Of a stretch of 64,000 bases of DNA, positions 1-8,584 are shown piece by piece; positions within the stretch are counted from its first letter, which is position 1, and every line of letters begins with the position of its first letter. This DNA is from UBA940 sp031547885. Lineage in GTDB: Bacteria > Bacteroidota > Bacteroidia > Bacteroidales > Rikenellaceae. The stretch lies in the NCBI GenBank assembly GCA_031547885.1, contig JAVBRO010000006.1, forward strand, positions 1 to 64,000. Direction: 5' to 3'. Made by a program: the position numbers and the translations under genes. A model generated the notes under the pieces. That model did no database searches. It was given only the letters and a program-made list of their open reading frames with translations, and was not told where the DNA came from.

Positions 1-175
1 ATGACGCTTAACCCCGTAATGAATTGTGGCACGCGATCCGCAATAAAAGCAGTTTTTTGTTCATATATTTTCAAATGCGATAAATATATGAAATATAATT
101 ATTTACACACCATCTCACCATCCCTTTTGCGTATTAAGCCACAAAATCCAAAGAATGCATCCCGCTATCCGCGCA

Positions 176-206
176 AAAAAAGGAAAAGGACGGGTTACCC
201 CGTCCT
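176..206 (-). terminator. Intrinsic terminator of the OmpA/TPR lipoprotein gene
   Basis: On the minus strand a GGACGGG/CCCGTCC stem with a GTAA loop is followed by a T-rich tract ending in seven Ts. It begins about 25 bp past the stop codon of the gene at 231-1883. The first 175 bases of the window contain only a short AT-rich stretch with no convincing gene. Confidence 0.7.
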
Positions 207-230
207 TCCCCCATATAGATGGCCCCTCGA

Positions 231-1883
231 TTAGAGCTGCGATACGATGCTCTTGAGGTTCACGTCGGTCAGAGCCTTTGCCCTCAGCGACGGATCTTTG
301 TCGATAGCTTTTTTCACGTTGTAAACAGCCGTGTTAGCGTCGCCTTCCTTGGCAGCGATCACACCGCGCAGGTAATCTGCATCGGCGCTGTTGTCACCGC
401 TCAGAGCGTTTTTCGCTGCGGAGAGGTTGCCGTTGAGTACTTCGGCAACAGCCTTGTTGTAACCTTCGAGGCTGGAAGCGGCCTTGCTGTAGTTGCCTTC
501 GGTCACAGCCGAAAGACCCTTGGCCTGAGCGCTTGCAGCGGGCAGATATTTGGCGGCTTTCTGGTAGTCGCCCTGTGCGAGAGCCGTGAGAGCGAGGTTG
601 TTGTTGAGAGCGGGATCGGACGAAAGAGCAACGGCTTTTTCGAACGCCTTTTCAGCACCGGCCCAATCACCTTCTTCGGCATAGGATACGCCGAGGTTGT
701 TCCATGCGCGGGCATCGTTGTATTTGTCAGCGGCAGCCTTGTAGACTTTGATCTTGGTTGCATTGTCGTCGAACAGCGTAGCGGCAAAGAGCATTTCTTC
801 AACGTTCAGCGAGTTCACGTCGCTGGCGACAGCAGCCTTGAGTTCGGCGTCGGTCTTACCCTGGATGTCGGTAGTAGCGAGCATCTGGGTGCGGCGGAGC
901 TGCGGAAGGATAGTCTTTTCGAGTTCGTCGAACACTTTCGACATGTTGCGGATCTCGCTGTCTCGCTGTGCAGACGAAGAGTACATGTTGAGAACCTGGA
1001 GAATCAGGTTTTTGTCTTTCATATCAGATGCTTCGACCATCTTCTTGAAACCTTCCCAGTCTTCGCCATAAGCGGCAACGTCGTAGTTCAGACCCTTAAC
1101 GTTCTTGAGTTCTTTGCCTACAGCAGCCTGTCCGCTTTCACCGCGTTTTTTTGAGAGCTTGTCGTTGAGAGTTTCGGGACCTTCGGGAGAAGCGTAGCCT
1201 TTAGCCTGAATGTTGCCGAGGGTAACGCGGTCCTTATCCTTGTTTTCCTTCACGAAAGCTTCGAAAAGTTTGGTCTGTTCCTTCGAAAGTTCACCTGTAC
1301 GTACATTCGACATGTTCTTCTGGTACATGATGTCTACAGATTCGCTGTCATGGGTGATCCTCTTGAAATCATCCGGCATAATGACCATCGGGCCTGCATA
1401 GTCGAGATCCTGCTGGAGGGTGTTGACACCGTCGGCAACCGGGATAACGGCTACCAGCTGGAAGTCGGCATCCTTACCGTCGCATTTGGCTTCGACCTTC
1501 AGTTCGAGAACGCTTTCACGGGCGCGGGGATCCCACGGAATGGAAATGGTCTGAGTGTAGACGCCGCCGGAATTTTTGGAGATAACGGGATAGTTGTCCT
1601 TAACTTTTTCGCCCTGTACATACTTGGGAGCGCCTTCAACGACACCTGCGTCAAAAACGAGCATCGGGGTAACCTTCAGGACAGCTTTGGGATTGTAATA
1701 CTTTTCGGGGAAAACGACAGTCACGTCGGTCACCACGTTTTTACCAACCAGAACAACCGGGTCGGGATTAGCCACAACACTGATGGCATCGGCATTCTTA
1801 GCCATTTTCTTGAAACAGTTACAGCTCGAGAGCGTAAGAACGCAAGCTGTCAGCAGAACGCCGTACTTAACGATTTTTTTCAT
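231..1883 (-). CDS. Outer-membrane-type lipoprotein with OmpA-like and TPR regions
   Basis: A 550-residue protein with a lipoprotein signal: basic start, hydrophobic stretch, lipobox LSSC with Cys21. The middle (about residues 195-285) has an OmpA-like pattern, with the phrase AKGYASPEGPETLNDKLSKK resembling the peptidoglycan-binding loop that follows a helix in OmpA_C domains. From about residue 375 there are tetratricopeptide-like helices (WNNLGVSYAEEGDWAGAEKA and further repeats). I chose ATG at 1883 rather than the TTG two codons upstream because it directly precedes the KKIVK signal start. A TATCTTTG box lies about 73 bp upstream and a hairpin terminator follows, so it is probably monocistronic. 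The likely role is an abundant envelope scaffold that contacts peptidoglycan; that role is inference, the domain layout is what is seen. Confidence 0.85.
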   Translation of the reverse strand: MKKIVKYGVLLTACVLTLSSCNCFKKMAKNADAISVVANPDPVVLVGKNVVTDVTVVFPEKYYNPKAVLKVTPMLVFDAGVVEGAPKYVQGEKVKDNYPVISKNSGGVYTQTISIPWDPRARESVLELKVEAKCDGKDADFQLVAVIPVADGVNTLQQDLDYAGPMVIMPDDFKRITHDSESVDIMYQKNMSNVRTGELSKEQTKLFEAFVKENKDKDRVTLGNIQAKGYASPEGPETLNDKLSKKRGESGQAAVGKELKNVKGLNYDVAAYGEDWEGFKKMVEASDMKDKNLILQVLNMYSSSAQRDSEIRNMSKVFDELEKTILPQLRRTQMLATTDIQGKTDAELKAAVASDVNSLNVEEMLFAATLFDDNATKIKVYKAAADKYNDARAWNNLGVSYAEEGDWAGAEKAFEKAVALSSDPALNNNLALTALAQGDYQKAAKYLPAASAQAKGLSAVTEGNYSKAASSLEGYNKAVAEVLNGNLSAAKNALSGDNSADADYLRGVIAAKEGDANTAVYNVKKAIDKDPSLRAKALTDVNLKSIVSQL

Positions 1884-1955
1884 AATCAATACAAATTTTA
1901 AAGTTATCTAGTTTAAAAGAATCTCCGTGTCGCAAGCGTTTTTTTGCAATTGCCA

Positions 1956-1963
1956 CAAAGATA
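1956..1963 (-). promoter_or_regulatory. Bacteroidota -7 box (TATCTTTG)
   Basis: TATCTTTG on the minus strand fits TAnnTTTG and gives a leader of about 65 nt to the ATG at 1883. No clear TTTG box is seen at the expected -33 distance. The 325-bp gap from 1884 to 2208 holds only this box, AT-rich sequence and the pnp terminator. Confidence 0.5.
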
Positions 1964-2150
1964 ACGCTTATTTTTCTTTTTCCATATGCGAAAACAGACA
2001 ATTTTCAACAAATTAACGTGTTTTTTGCTCGATTTCCATCCGGCAACATTTATGCCATCTTCGGAACCCACGTTAATCCGTTATTTTTTTCTCCAAATAT
2101 GGCACATCCTTTTTTCCGGATTTGCAACATTTTCCGGATTTCATTTCTAA

Positions 2151-2183
2151 AGAAAAAGCCCCTAACAATATAGGGGCTTTATC
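2151..2183 (-). terminator. Intrinsic terminator of pnp
   Basis: On the minus strand AAAGCCCCTA and TAGGGGCTTT form a 10-bp stem around a six-base loop, followed by TTCTTT, starting about 26 bp after the pnp stop codon. Confidence 0.85.
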
Positions 2184-2208
2184 AATAGTCATGCCTTATC
2201 AGCTGAAC

Positions 2209-4446
2209 TTATCTCTTATCGCGGTCGCGGTCGCCGCGGGGCTTGCGGTCGCGGTCACGATCACGATCGCCGCGGGGACGGTCGGGACGGTCTTCACGTG
2301 CGGGACGCTCTTTCTCGACCCATCCTTCCGGTTTTTCCATCAATATCTTGCGGGACAGTTTGAACTTGCCCGTTTTGGGATCAGAGCCGATCAGCTTCAC
2401 TTCGAGCGTGTCGCCCTCCTTGATGCCGGTTTCTTCCATCGTTTCGAAACGCTTGTAGTCTATCTCCGAGATGTGGAGCAGGGCGTCCTTACCCGGAAGA
2501 ATCTCGACGAACGCGCCGAACGGAACGATCGAACGGACCTTGCCGGTGTAGACCTCGCCCACTTCGGGAACGGCGACGATGCCCTTCACGCGGTTGAGAG
2601 CCGCATCCAGAGCATCCTTGTCCGGGCCGAAGATATCCACGAAGCCCTTGTTGTCGGCTTCGGTAATGGTGATGGTCGTGCCTGTAGTTTTCTGAATCTC
2701 CTGGATGACCTTTCCGCCCGGGCCGATGACGGCGCCGATGAAGTCGCTCGGGATGACGATCTGCACGATCCTCGGAACGAATGGCTTGTAGTCTTCGCGC
2801 GGTTTCGAAATGGTTTCGGTCAGTTTGCCGAGTATGTGTAGGCGTCCCGCTTTTGCCTGCAAAAGCGCTTTTTCCATCACTTCGTAGGGAAGTCCGTCTA
2901 CCTTTATATCCATCTGGGTAGCGGTGATACCGTCTGCGGTACCAGTAACCTTAAAGTCCATATCGCCCAGGTGGTCTTCGTCGCCGAGGATATCCGACAG
3001 TACGGCGAACTTGCCGGCATCGGTGATAAGACCCATGGCGATACCAGAAACCGGTTTCTTGATCTTCACACCTGCATCCATAAGAGCCAGTGTGCCTGCG
3101 CATACGGTCGCCATCGACGACGAACCGTTGGACTCGAGGATGTCGGAAACGATGCGGATGGCATACGGATTTTCTTCGCCCACCGGAACCATCGGTTTCA
3201 GCGCCCTCCATGCGAGGTTGCCGTGTCCCACTTCGCGGCGGCTGAGGCCCCTCTGCGGACGCGCCTCACCGGTCGAGAATGGCGGGAAGTTGTAGTGCAG
3301 CACAAACTGCTCGCTGCCCTGGACCAGAACCTCGTCGATCTGTTTTTCATCGAGTTTCGTGCCGAGCGTGACAGTTGTAAGCGACTGAGTCTCACCGCGT
3401 GTGAAAACGGCCGAACCATGGGCGCACGGCAGGTAGTCGATCTCGCTCCAGATGGGGAGTATCTCGTCGGTGCGGCGTCCGTCGAGGCGCTTGCCCTCGT
3501 CGAGGATCATGTTGCGCATCGCGGTTTTCATCACGTTGTCGTGGAAATATTTCTTGATGAGCGGCATCTTCTCGGCCAGCTCCTCTTCGCTGAACTGAGC
3601 TGCAAACTCGGCCTCAATGGCTTCGAAAGCATCGTGGCGTTCGTGCTTGGCGGTTCCGCCGGTGGCTACAGCGTAAGCCTTGTCGTATGTTTCGGCGATG
3701 ACCTTTTTGCGAAGGTCCTCATCGTTGATCTCGTGGCAATATTCGCGTTTGACATCCTTGCCGAGTTCTTTCGAAAGCTCGATCTGAACGGCACAGTGCT
3801 TTTTGATCTCGTCGTGGGCGACTTTGATAGCTTCGAGCATATCCTCTTCAGAAACCTCTTTCATTTCGCCTTCGACCATCAGGATATTATCGTAGGTAGC
3901 TCCCACCATGATGTCGAGGTCGACATCCTTCATCTGCGAATAGGTCGGGTTGATGACAAATTCGCCGCCGATCCTTGCTACGCGGACCTCCGAGATGGGG
4001 CCTCCGAAAGGTATATCGCTGACTGCCAGCGCAGCCGAAGCCGCAAGACCCGCAAGGGCGTCGGGCTGGATATCCTTGTCAGCCGAGATAAGGGTTACGT
4101 TCACGAACACCTCGGCGTGGTAATCGTCCGGAAACAGGGGACGCAACGCGCGGTCGATGAGCCTCGACGTGAGTATTTCACTGTCGTTGGGGCGTGCTTC
4201 GCGTTTGAGAAAACCGCCAGGGTAACGTCCCGCGGCAGCGTATTTCTCCTTGTATTCTACCGAAAGGGGCATAAAGTCCGTATCGGGTTTGGCATCCCTG
4301 GCAGCCACGACAGTCCCGAGAAGCATCGTGTCGCCCATCTTTACAACCACCGAACCGTCGGCCTGTTTGGCCAGTTTGCCGGTGCTGATCTCGATCTCGC
4401 GTCCGTCGGCGAGAGCGATCGTCTTTTTGATTTCGTTGTACATCAT
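2209..4446 (-). CDS. pnp: Polyribonucleotide nucleotidyltransferase (PNPase)
   Basis: PNPase degrades RNA 3' to 5' by phosphorolysis and works in RNA turnover in the cytoplasm. The 745-residue product has the family order: first RNase PH core (about 10-145), helical linker, second catalytic RNase PH core (about 310-520, with the RGETQSL and FSTGEARPQRGLSRREVGHG motifs), KH domain (about 560-625, GPGG loop) and S1 domain (about 630-700). It ends in an unusual 40-residue tail of repeated Arg-Asp/Lys pairs, a likely disordered RNA-binding extension. Start is the first of two consecutive ATGs at 4446. rpsO lies upstream on the same strand, the classical rpsO-pnp order, but a terminator-like hairpin and a repeat separate the two. 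Confidence 0.98.
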   Translation of the reverse strand: MMYNEIKKTIALADGREIEISTGKLAKQADGSVVVKMGDTMLLGTVVAARDAKPDTDFMPLSVEYKEKYAAAGRYPGGFLKREARPNDSEILTSRLIDRALRPLFPDDYHAEVFVNVTLISADKDIQPDALAGLAASAALAVSDIPFGGPISEVRVARIGGEFVINPTYSQMKDVDLDIMVGATYDNILMVEGEMKEVSEEDMLEAIKVAHDEIKKHCAVQIELSKELGKDVKREYCHEINDEDLRKKVIAETYDKAYAVATGGTAKHERHDAFEAIEAEFAAQFSEEELAEKMPLIKKYFHDNVMKTAMRNMILDEGKRLDGRRTDEILPIWSEIDYLPCAHGSAVFTRGETQSLTTVTLGTKLDEKQIDEVLVQGSEQFVLHYNFPPFSTGEARPQRGLSRREVGHGNLAWRALKPMVPVGEENPYAIRIVSDILESNGSSSMATVCAGTLALMDAGVKIKKPVSGIAMGLITDAGKFAVLSDILGDEDHLGDMDFKVTGTADGITATQMDIKVDGLPYEVMEKALLQAKAGRLHILGKLTETISKPREDYKPFVPRIVQIVIPSDFIGAVIGPGGKVIQEIQKTTGTTITITEADNKGFVDIFGPDKDALDAALNRVKGIVAVPEVGEVYTGKVRSIVPFGAFVEILPGKDALLHISEIDYKRFETMEETGIKEGDTLEVKLIGSDPKTGKFKLSRKILMEKPEGWVEKERPAREDRPDRPRGDRDRDRDRKPRGDRDRDKR

Positions 4447-4508
4447 CTTTTTATTTTCTTTTCTCCGTAAATTGTCATCCTGTGCATCCTTGATCGTTAC
4501 CTTCTCCC

Positions 4509-4585
4509 GTCATTGCGAGCGGAGCGAAGCAATCTATAATTTACTTTACGCTGGATTGCTTCAGGCTTTACGCCTTCGCAATGAC
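4509..4585. repeat. Short palindromic intergenic repeat (GTCATTGCGAGC type)
   Basis: A 77-bp element begins GTCATTGCGAGCGGAGCGAA and ends CTTCGCAATGAC, with internal GCAATC/GATTGC arms, so it folds into an imperfect cruciform between rpsO and pnp. Its ends resemble those of the larger elements at 24375, 32733, 36472, 55494 and 60788 (GTCATTCCGAGCGAG type). Confidence 0.75.
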
Positions 4586-4619
4586 GGTTTCCCGTTGCGT
4601 CTTCATCGTATTTTAGCAG

Positions 4620-4653
4620 AAAAAGGCAAATCCGTTACGGAAATTGCCTTTTT
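4620..4653 (-). terminator. Intrinsic terminator of rpsO
   Basis: AAAAAGGCAA and TTGCCTTTTT form a 10-bp stem with a further TCCG/CGGA pairing in the loop region, about 23 bp beyond the rpsO stop on the minus strand, with a T-rich 3' side. Confidence 0.75.
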
Positions 4654-4676
4654 CACTGTGCAACCGTCCGGAAGGT

Positions 4677-4949
4677 TTACTTCCTGAGGTTGAGAGCTTT
4701 GACTATAGCCCTGTATCTTTCGATATCATTCTCCTTGAGGTACTCGAGAAGCGCGCGGCGTTTACCGACGAGGCGCAGAAGAGCGCGCTGCGTGCCGAAA
4801 TCCTGGCGGTTCTTCTTGAGGTGTTCCGTAAGGTGGTTGATACGATAGGAAAACAGCGCAACCTGGCTCTCTGCGGAGCCGGTGTCAACGTTAGACTTCC
4901 CGTACTGGCCAAAAAGCTCCTGCTTTTTTTCTGCTGTTAAATAGCTCAT
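4677..4949 (-). CDS. rpsO: 30S ribosomal protein S15
   Basis: A 90-residue protein of exactly the usual S15 size, which binds the central domain of 16S rRNA early in small-subunit assembly. Recognisable family sequence includes DTGSAESQVALFSYRINHLT near residues 22-41 and the C-terminal RRALLEYLKENDIERYRAIV helix. ATG at 4949 is the only sensible start. A TACCTTTG box about 72 bp upstream provides a promoter with a leader of about 65 nt. It precedes pnp on the same strand. Confidence 0.98.
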   Translation of the reverse strand: MSYLTAEKKQELFGQYGKSNVDTGSAESQVALFSYRINHLTEHLKKNRQDFGTQRALLRLVGKRRALLEYLKENDIERYRAIVKALNLRK

Positions 4950-5020
4950 AACTTATTGAATAACTTATGGTTCCACTCCACTGACGAATCCGCCTTACCG
5001 GATATCGCCGAAGCGTGGCG

Positions 5021-5028
5021 CAAAGGTA
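5021..5028 (-). promoter_or_regulatory. -7 box for rpsO (TACCTTTG)
   Basis: TACCTTTG on the minus strand fits TAnnTTTG; transcription would start near 5017 and give a leader of roughly 65 nt to rpsO. Confidence 0.5.
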
Positions 5029-5034
5029 AATAAA

Positions 5035-5158
5035 AATTACGAATTACGAATTAAAAATTACGAATTATTTGTTTTTCAAATAATCAACGACGGAGGTCCG
5101 CTAGTCAGCCACAGGCTGGTGCGAATAAAAACCGACGGAGATAATTACGAATTACGAT
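5035..5158. repeat. AATTACG heptamer repeat cluster
   Basis: Copies of ATTACGA with a 7-bp period occur at 5035-5068 and again at 5142-5158, flanking a short unique segment. The same heptamer array recurs at 51409-51440, 52708-52735, 58400-58430 and 59406-59439, always between genes. Confidence 0.7.
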
Positions 5159-5187
5159 TTTTATTCATAATCACTAAAATAAACCCT

Positions 5188-5195
5188 TATCTTTG
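5188..5195 (+). promoter_or_regulatory. -7 box for the NfeD operon (TATCTTTG)
   Basis: TATCTTTG lies 30 bp upstream of the ATG at 5226, giving a leader of about 27 nt. No strong -33 box is visible. Confidence 0.55.
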
Positions 5196-5225
5196 TTTTT
5201 TGTAATCCGACACCTTATATCTGTT

Positions 5226-6629
5226 ATGAAAAAATTACTCTCGCTTATAGTATTCTGTGCGGCAGTTCTGCCTGGATTCGCCGCGGCGGATTCCACTCTC
5301 GTTTATGTCTACCCCATCCGTGAGACCATCCAGCCGAGCGTCGTGCGCCTCACCGACAAATGCTTCCGGCAGGCCGAAGAAATGGGCGCCGGCCTTATCG
5401 TCATCGACATGAACACCTACGGTGGCGTGGTGGAATCGGCCGACTCGGTCCGCACGCGCATCCTCAACTCGAAGATTCCGGTCTACGTATTCGTCAACAA
5501 TCAGGCCGTCAGCGCGGGGGCTCTGATATCTGTCGCTGCCGACCGCATTTACATGAAACCCGGCTCGACGATGGGTTCGGCCACCGTGGTGGACCAGTCG
5601 GGCGAGGTGATGCCCGACAAGTACCAGAGTTTCATGCGGGCGATGATGCGCGCCACGGCCGAGGCCCACGGCAAGAAACCCGTCGTGAACAGCCGCGGTG
5701 ATACGGTTTCCTGGACCTGGGTGCGCGATCCGCTCATCGCCGAGGCAATGGTCGATCCGACTATCGTGGTCCCGAGACTCGTAGACGACACCAAAGTGGT
5801 CAATTTCACGGCCGAGGAAGCCGTCAAATGGGGTTACTGCGAAGGCAATCCGGCGACCGTAAAGGAACTTGTCAAAATGGCCGGGGTCGAAAATCCCGTG
5901 ATACACGAATACGCCCCTAACTGGCTCGACAAACTGATGAGGATACTGACCAACCCGGCACTGCAGGGCATACTGATCATGTTCATCATCGGGGGCCTCT
6001 ATTTCGAGATCCAGTCGCCGGGCATCGGCATGGCGCTGGTGGTGGCGATACTGGCCGCGCTGCTCTATTTCGCACCGCTATATATAGAAGGGATGCTGAA
6101 TTACTGGGAGATCATACTTTTCGTCGCGGGCATCGTGCTCATTCTGATCGAGATATTCGCCACGCCCGGATTCGGCGTGCTGGGCATACTGGGTATCATC
6201 TGCACCGTTCTGGGCCTGGTCTTTGCACTGATCGACAACGATCTGCTGCGCCACATACCGTCGGGAGCCGTTTCGATCGGGGTTATACTGAAACCGCTGG
6301 GACTGGTGGTGATCTCGCTGTCCGTGGGCTTCATGGCCGCGATATGGTTGGGCAGAAAATTCCTTGTCGGCCGATCGCGCCTGCAGGGCAGGGTCGTGCT
6401 GAACGCGGAGATCGGCGAGACCTACGTTTCGCACGTCGCTGTGGAGGAGGACATGACAGGCCGTGAAGGCGTGACGGTCGTCGCTCTGCGTCCGGCAGGC
6501 AGGGTCGAGATCGACGGACGCCGCTGGGAAGCCGCCGCCGACAACGGACTTTTCATCGACAAAGACAAACCGGTCGTCGTCACACGGCGCGAAGGCGGCA
6601 TATTATATTGTATCGAGAAGAAATCATGA
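5226..6629 (+). CDS. NfeD-family membrane-bound serine protease
   Basis: A 467-residue NfeD1-type protein. An N-terminal signal peptide (about 1-20) is followed by a ClpP-like/SppA-like protease domain (about 22-235) containing the NNQAVSAGALISVAADRIYM stretch, where Ser of the SAGA motif is the expected nucleophile and Lys further on the general base. Four or so hydrophobic helices follow (about 250-385), then a soluble C-terminal OB-fold NfeD domain (about 395-467). The family cleaves or controls membrane proteins, often together with SPFH/flotillin proteins; no SPFH gene is adjacent here. The start at 5226 is chosen because it begins MKKLLS with a good signal peptide; an upstream in-frame start would overlap the promoter. 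The stop overlaps the next ATG (ATGA), so translation is coupled to apbE. Confidence 0.9.
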   Translation: MKKLLSLIVFCAAVLPGFAAADSTLVYVYPIRETIQPSVVRLTDKCFRQAEEMGAGLIVIDMNTYGGVVESADSVRTRILNSKIPVYVFVNNQAVSAGALISVAADRIYMKPGSTMGSATVVDQSGEVMPDKYQSFMRAMMRATAEAHGKKPVVNSRGDTVSWTWVRDPLIAEAMVDPTIVVPRLVDDTKVVNFTAEEAVKWGYCEGNPATVKELVKMAGVENPVIHEYAPNWLDKLMRILTNPALQGILIMFIIGGLYFEIQSPGIGMALVVAILAALLYFAPLYIEGMLNYWEIILFVAGIVLILIEIFATPGFGVLGILGIICTVLGLVFALIDNDLLRHIPSGAVSIGVILKPLGLVVISLSVGFMAAIWLGRKFLVGRSRLQGRVVLNAEIGETYVSHVAVEEDMTGREGVTVVALRPAGRVEIDGRRWEAAADNGLFIDKDKPVVVTRREGGILYCIEKKS

Positions 6630-7609
6630 GAAAACCATTTGTAATACTTTTTTCACTTTTCACTCTGCTTACCGGCTGCAAGCAGGATCATTACGCGACG
6701 TTCAGCGGATTCGAACAGGGTACGACATACAGTATCGTCGTGAAAAACCCGGATAAGAATCTCGGCGGCAGCATCGACTCGGTATTCAACGAGATCGACA
6801 ACACCTTTTCGATGTTCAACCCCTCTTCGCTCGTCAGCCGGATAAACCGCAACGAAACATCCGAAACCACTCCCCTCTTCGACGAATGCTTCGCCATTGC
6901 GAAAGATGTCTACGTGCGCACCGGCGGCTACTACGACCTGACGGTAAAACCACTCGTCGATGCGTGGGGATTCGGCCCCGGAGAACAGCAGGATTCCCCG
7001 TGCGTCGAATGCATAATGGAATACGTCGGCATGGACAAAATCCACCTTGAAAACGGCCGCATCACCAAGGACGATCCGCGCGTGCAGCTCGACTTCAGCT
7101 CGGTGGCAAAGGGTTTTGCCGTCGACAAGCTGTCGGATATGCTCGAAAGCAAAGGAGTGACCGACTATATGGTCGATGTGGGCGGCGAAGTGAGGGCCAA
7201 AGGCGTCAACGCTGTCGGAAAGAAGTGGAGGATCGGCATAAACAAACCCGTGGAGGGCGTTTTGAACGAACTGGAAGCCGTGGTTACTTTCGACGACAGG
7301 CTGCGGGCCATCGCCACCTCGGGCAACTACCGCAACTGGTTCACCGACAAAGACGGCAACAGGCGCGTCCATACGATCGATGCGAAAACCGGACTGCCCG
7401 CAATGGGAAATATCCTCTCTGTGAGCGTCGTGGGTCATAGATGCGGGGTTGCCGACGCCTGGGCGACGGGAATAATGGCGACACATGACATAGAGGCGGT
7501 CAGCCGCATAGATACGCCCGGGGAACTCGAATTTTTCATTATCTTTGCTGATGACGCCGGTGAGCTCAATATTTTAAGTTCCCATGGATTCCCGGTAGTG
7601 GAACAATGA
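6626..7609 (+). CDS. apbE: FAD:protein FMN transferase (ApbE), lipoprotein
   Basis: ApbE attaches FMN from FAD to Thr/Ser of flavoproteins such as the Nqr and Rnf subunits on the outer side of the cytoplasmic membrane. The 327-residue product has a lipobox LLTGC (Cys18), then family motifs: FSMFNPSSLVSRIN, TGGYYDLTVKPLVDAWGFGP, the LDFSSVAKGFAVD segment, VDVGGEVRAKG, and a Mg2+-site region near HTIDAKTG. It overlaps its neighbours by 4 bp on both sides (ATGA), so it belongs to one translationally coupled operon with the NfeD protein and the lipid kinase. No Nqr or Rnf genes lie in this window, so its flavoprotein substrates must be encoded elsewhere. Confidence 0.93.
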   Translation: MRKPFVILFSLFTLLTGCKQDHYATFSGFEQGTTYSIVVKNPDKNLGGSIDSVFNEIDNTFSMFNPSSLVSRINRNETSETTPLFDECFAIAKDVYVRTGGYYDLTVKPLVDAWGFGPGEQQDSPCVECIMEYVGMDKIHLENGRITKDDPRVQLDFSSVAKGFAVDKLSDMLESKGVTDYMVDVGGEVRAKGVNAVGKKWRIGINKPVEGVLNELEAVVTFDDRLRAIATSGNYRNWFTDKDGNRRVHTIDAKTGLPAMGNILSVSVVGHRCGVADAWATGIMATHDIEAVSRIDTPGELEFFIIFADDAGELNILSSHGFPVVEQ

Positions 7610-8517
7610 GAAAAGTAAGGTTCATATATAATCCCACCGCAGGAGAAACTTCGATCGGCGAGTGGCTCGATCGGATCGTGGCGCTTTACCAGTCGCGCGG
7701 GCTGATGGTCACGCTGTTCCGGCTCGATTTCAACGGCCCTATGGACGGAGCCGTCGACGAGATCGACCACACCTACGATCACATACTGATAGCCGGCGGA
7801 GACGGGACGGTCAATTTCGTGGTCAACCTGATGAAGCAGCGTTCGGTGAACGTTCCGGTGGCTGTCCTGCCCGTGGGGACGGCCAACGATTTCGCTAAAG
7901 CCTTCAAAATGCCGTCGGATGTGGAGAAAGCCGTCCGCGCCATACTCGACGGCGAGATCCGTCCGGTGGACCTGGGGGTCGCCAACGGCACGTGGTTCGT
8001 CAACATACTGAGCTGCGGGCTTTTCACCACCGTTTCGCAGAACACTCCTACCCAGATGAAAAACATCTTCGGGCGGCTGGCCTACCTGGCCGGCGGCGCG
8101 CTCGACCTTGCCAACTACCGCAGGATAAACCTGGCGGTAAAGTCGGACGGCGGGGATTTCGGCGGCGAGGCGCTGATACTGCTGGTGTTCAACGGAAAGA
8201 CCGCGGGAAGCCTGAAACTCGCACGCACCTCGGAACTCGACGACGGGCTTCTGGACGTGTTGATAATCAAGGGGCACAACCCGCTCGAGACGCTGAACAC
8301 GGTGTTCCTGCATATTTCGGGGATCACGAAGAAATATCCGCGCGAGATCGCGCATATCCGCTGCAGCCACCTGACAGCCAAAGCCGACAGCATGGAGACG
8401 ACCGACATGGACGGCCAGCCGGGCCCCGATCTTCCGCTCGAAGTGTGGTGCGACAAAGGCGGCCTGCGCGTCATCTGCCCCCGCCATAAAGAGAAAAAGA
8501 GGCGTCAGAAATCCTAA
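7606..8517 (+). CDS. YegS/DagK-family lipid kinase
   Basis: A 303-residue diacylglycerol-kinase catalytic-domain protein. The nucleotide-binding glycine motif GGDGTVNFVVN lies near residues 63-73, and the following PVGTANDFAKAF matches the family's PxGTxNDFA signature. The C-terminal half has the usual beta-sandwich with DDGLLDVLII. Members phosphorylate diacylglycerol or related lipids (YegS, DgkB, BmrU); the exact lipid cannot be told. It is the last gene of the coupled operon after the NfeD protease and apbE and is followed by a strong hairpin terminator, so all three may serve the cell envelope. Confidence 0.92.
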   Translation: MRKVRFIYNPTAGETSIGEWLDRIVALYQSRGLMVTLFRLDFNGPMDGAVDEIDHTYDHILIAGGDGTVNFVVNLMKQRSVNVPVAVLPVGTANDFAKAFKMPSDVEKAVRAILDGEIRPVDLGVANGTWFVNILSCGLFTTVSQNTPTQMKNIFGRLAYLAGGALDLANYRRINLAVKSDGGDFGGEALILLVFNGKTAGSLKLARTSELDDGLLDVLIIKGHNPLETLNTVFLHISGITKKYPREIAHIRCSHLTAKADSMETTDMDGQPGPDLPLEVWCDKGGLRVICPRHKEKKRRQKS

Positions 8518-8540
8518 ATATGTCAAGGTGTTTTATAATA

Positions 8541-8570
8541 AGTGAGGGCCGGATAAATCCGGCCCTCACT
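8541..8570. terminator. Bidirectional terminator hairpin
   Basis: A perfect 13-bp stem AGTGAGGGCCGGA/TCCGGCCCTCACT with a TAAA loop lies between the convergent lipid-kinase gene and the lipoprotein gene at 8585. T-runs are weak on both sides, so efficiency is uncertain. Confidence 0.7.
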
Positions 8571-8584
8571 ATATTCATGGTGAT

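Noticed and set aside
1..234. Short open frame at the left edge
   Set aside because: No family sequence; it overlaps the terminator hairpin of the following gene and is AT-rich.
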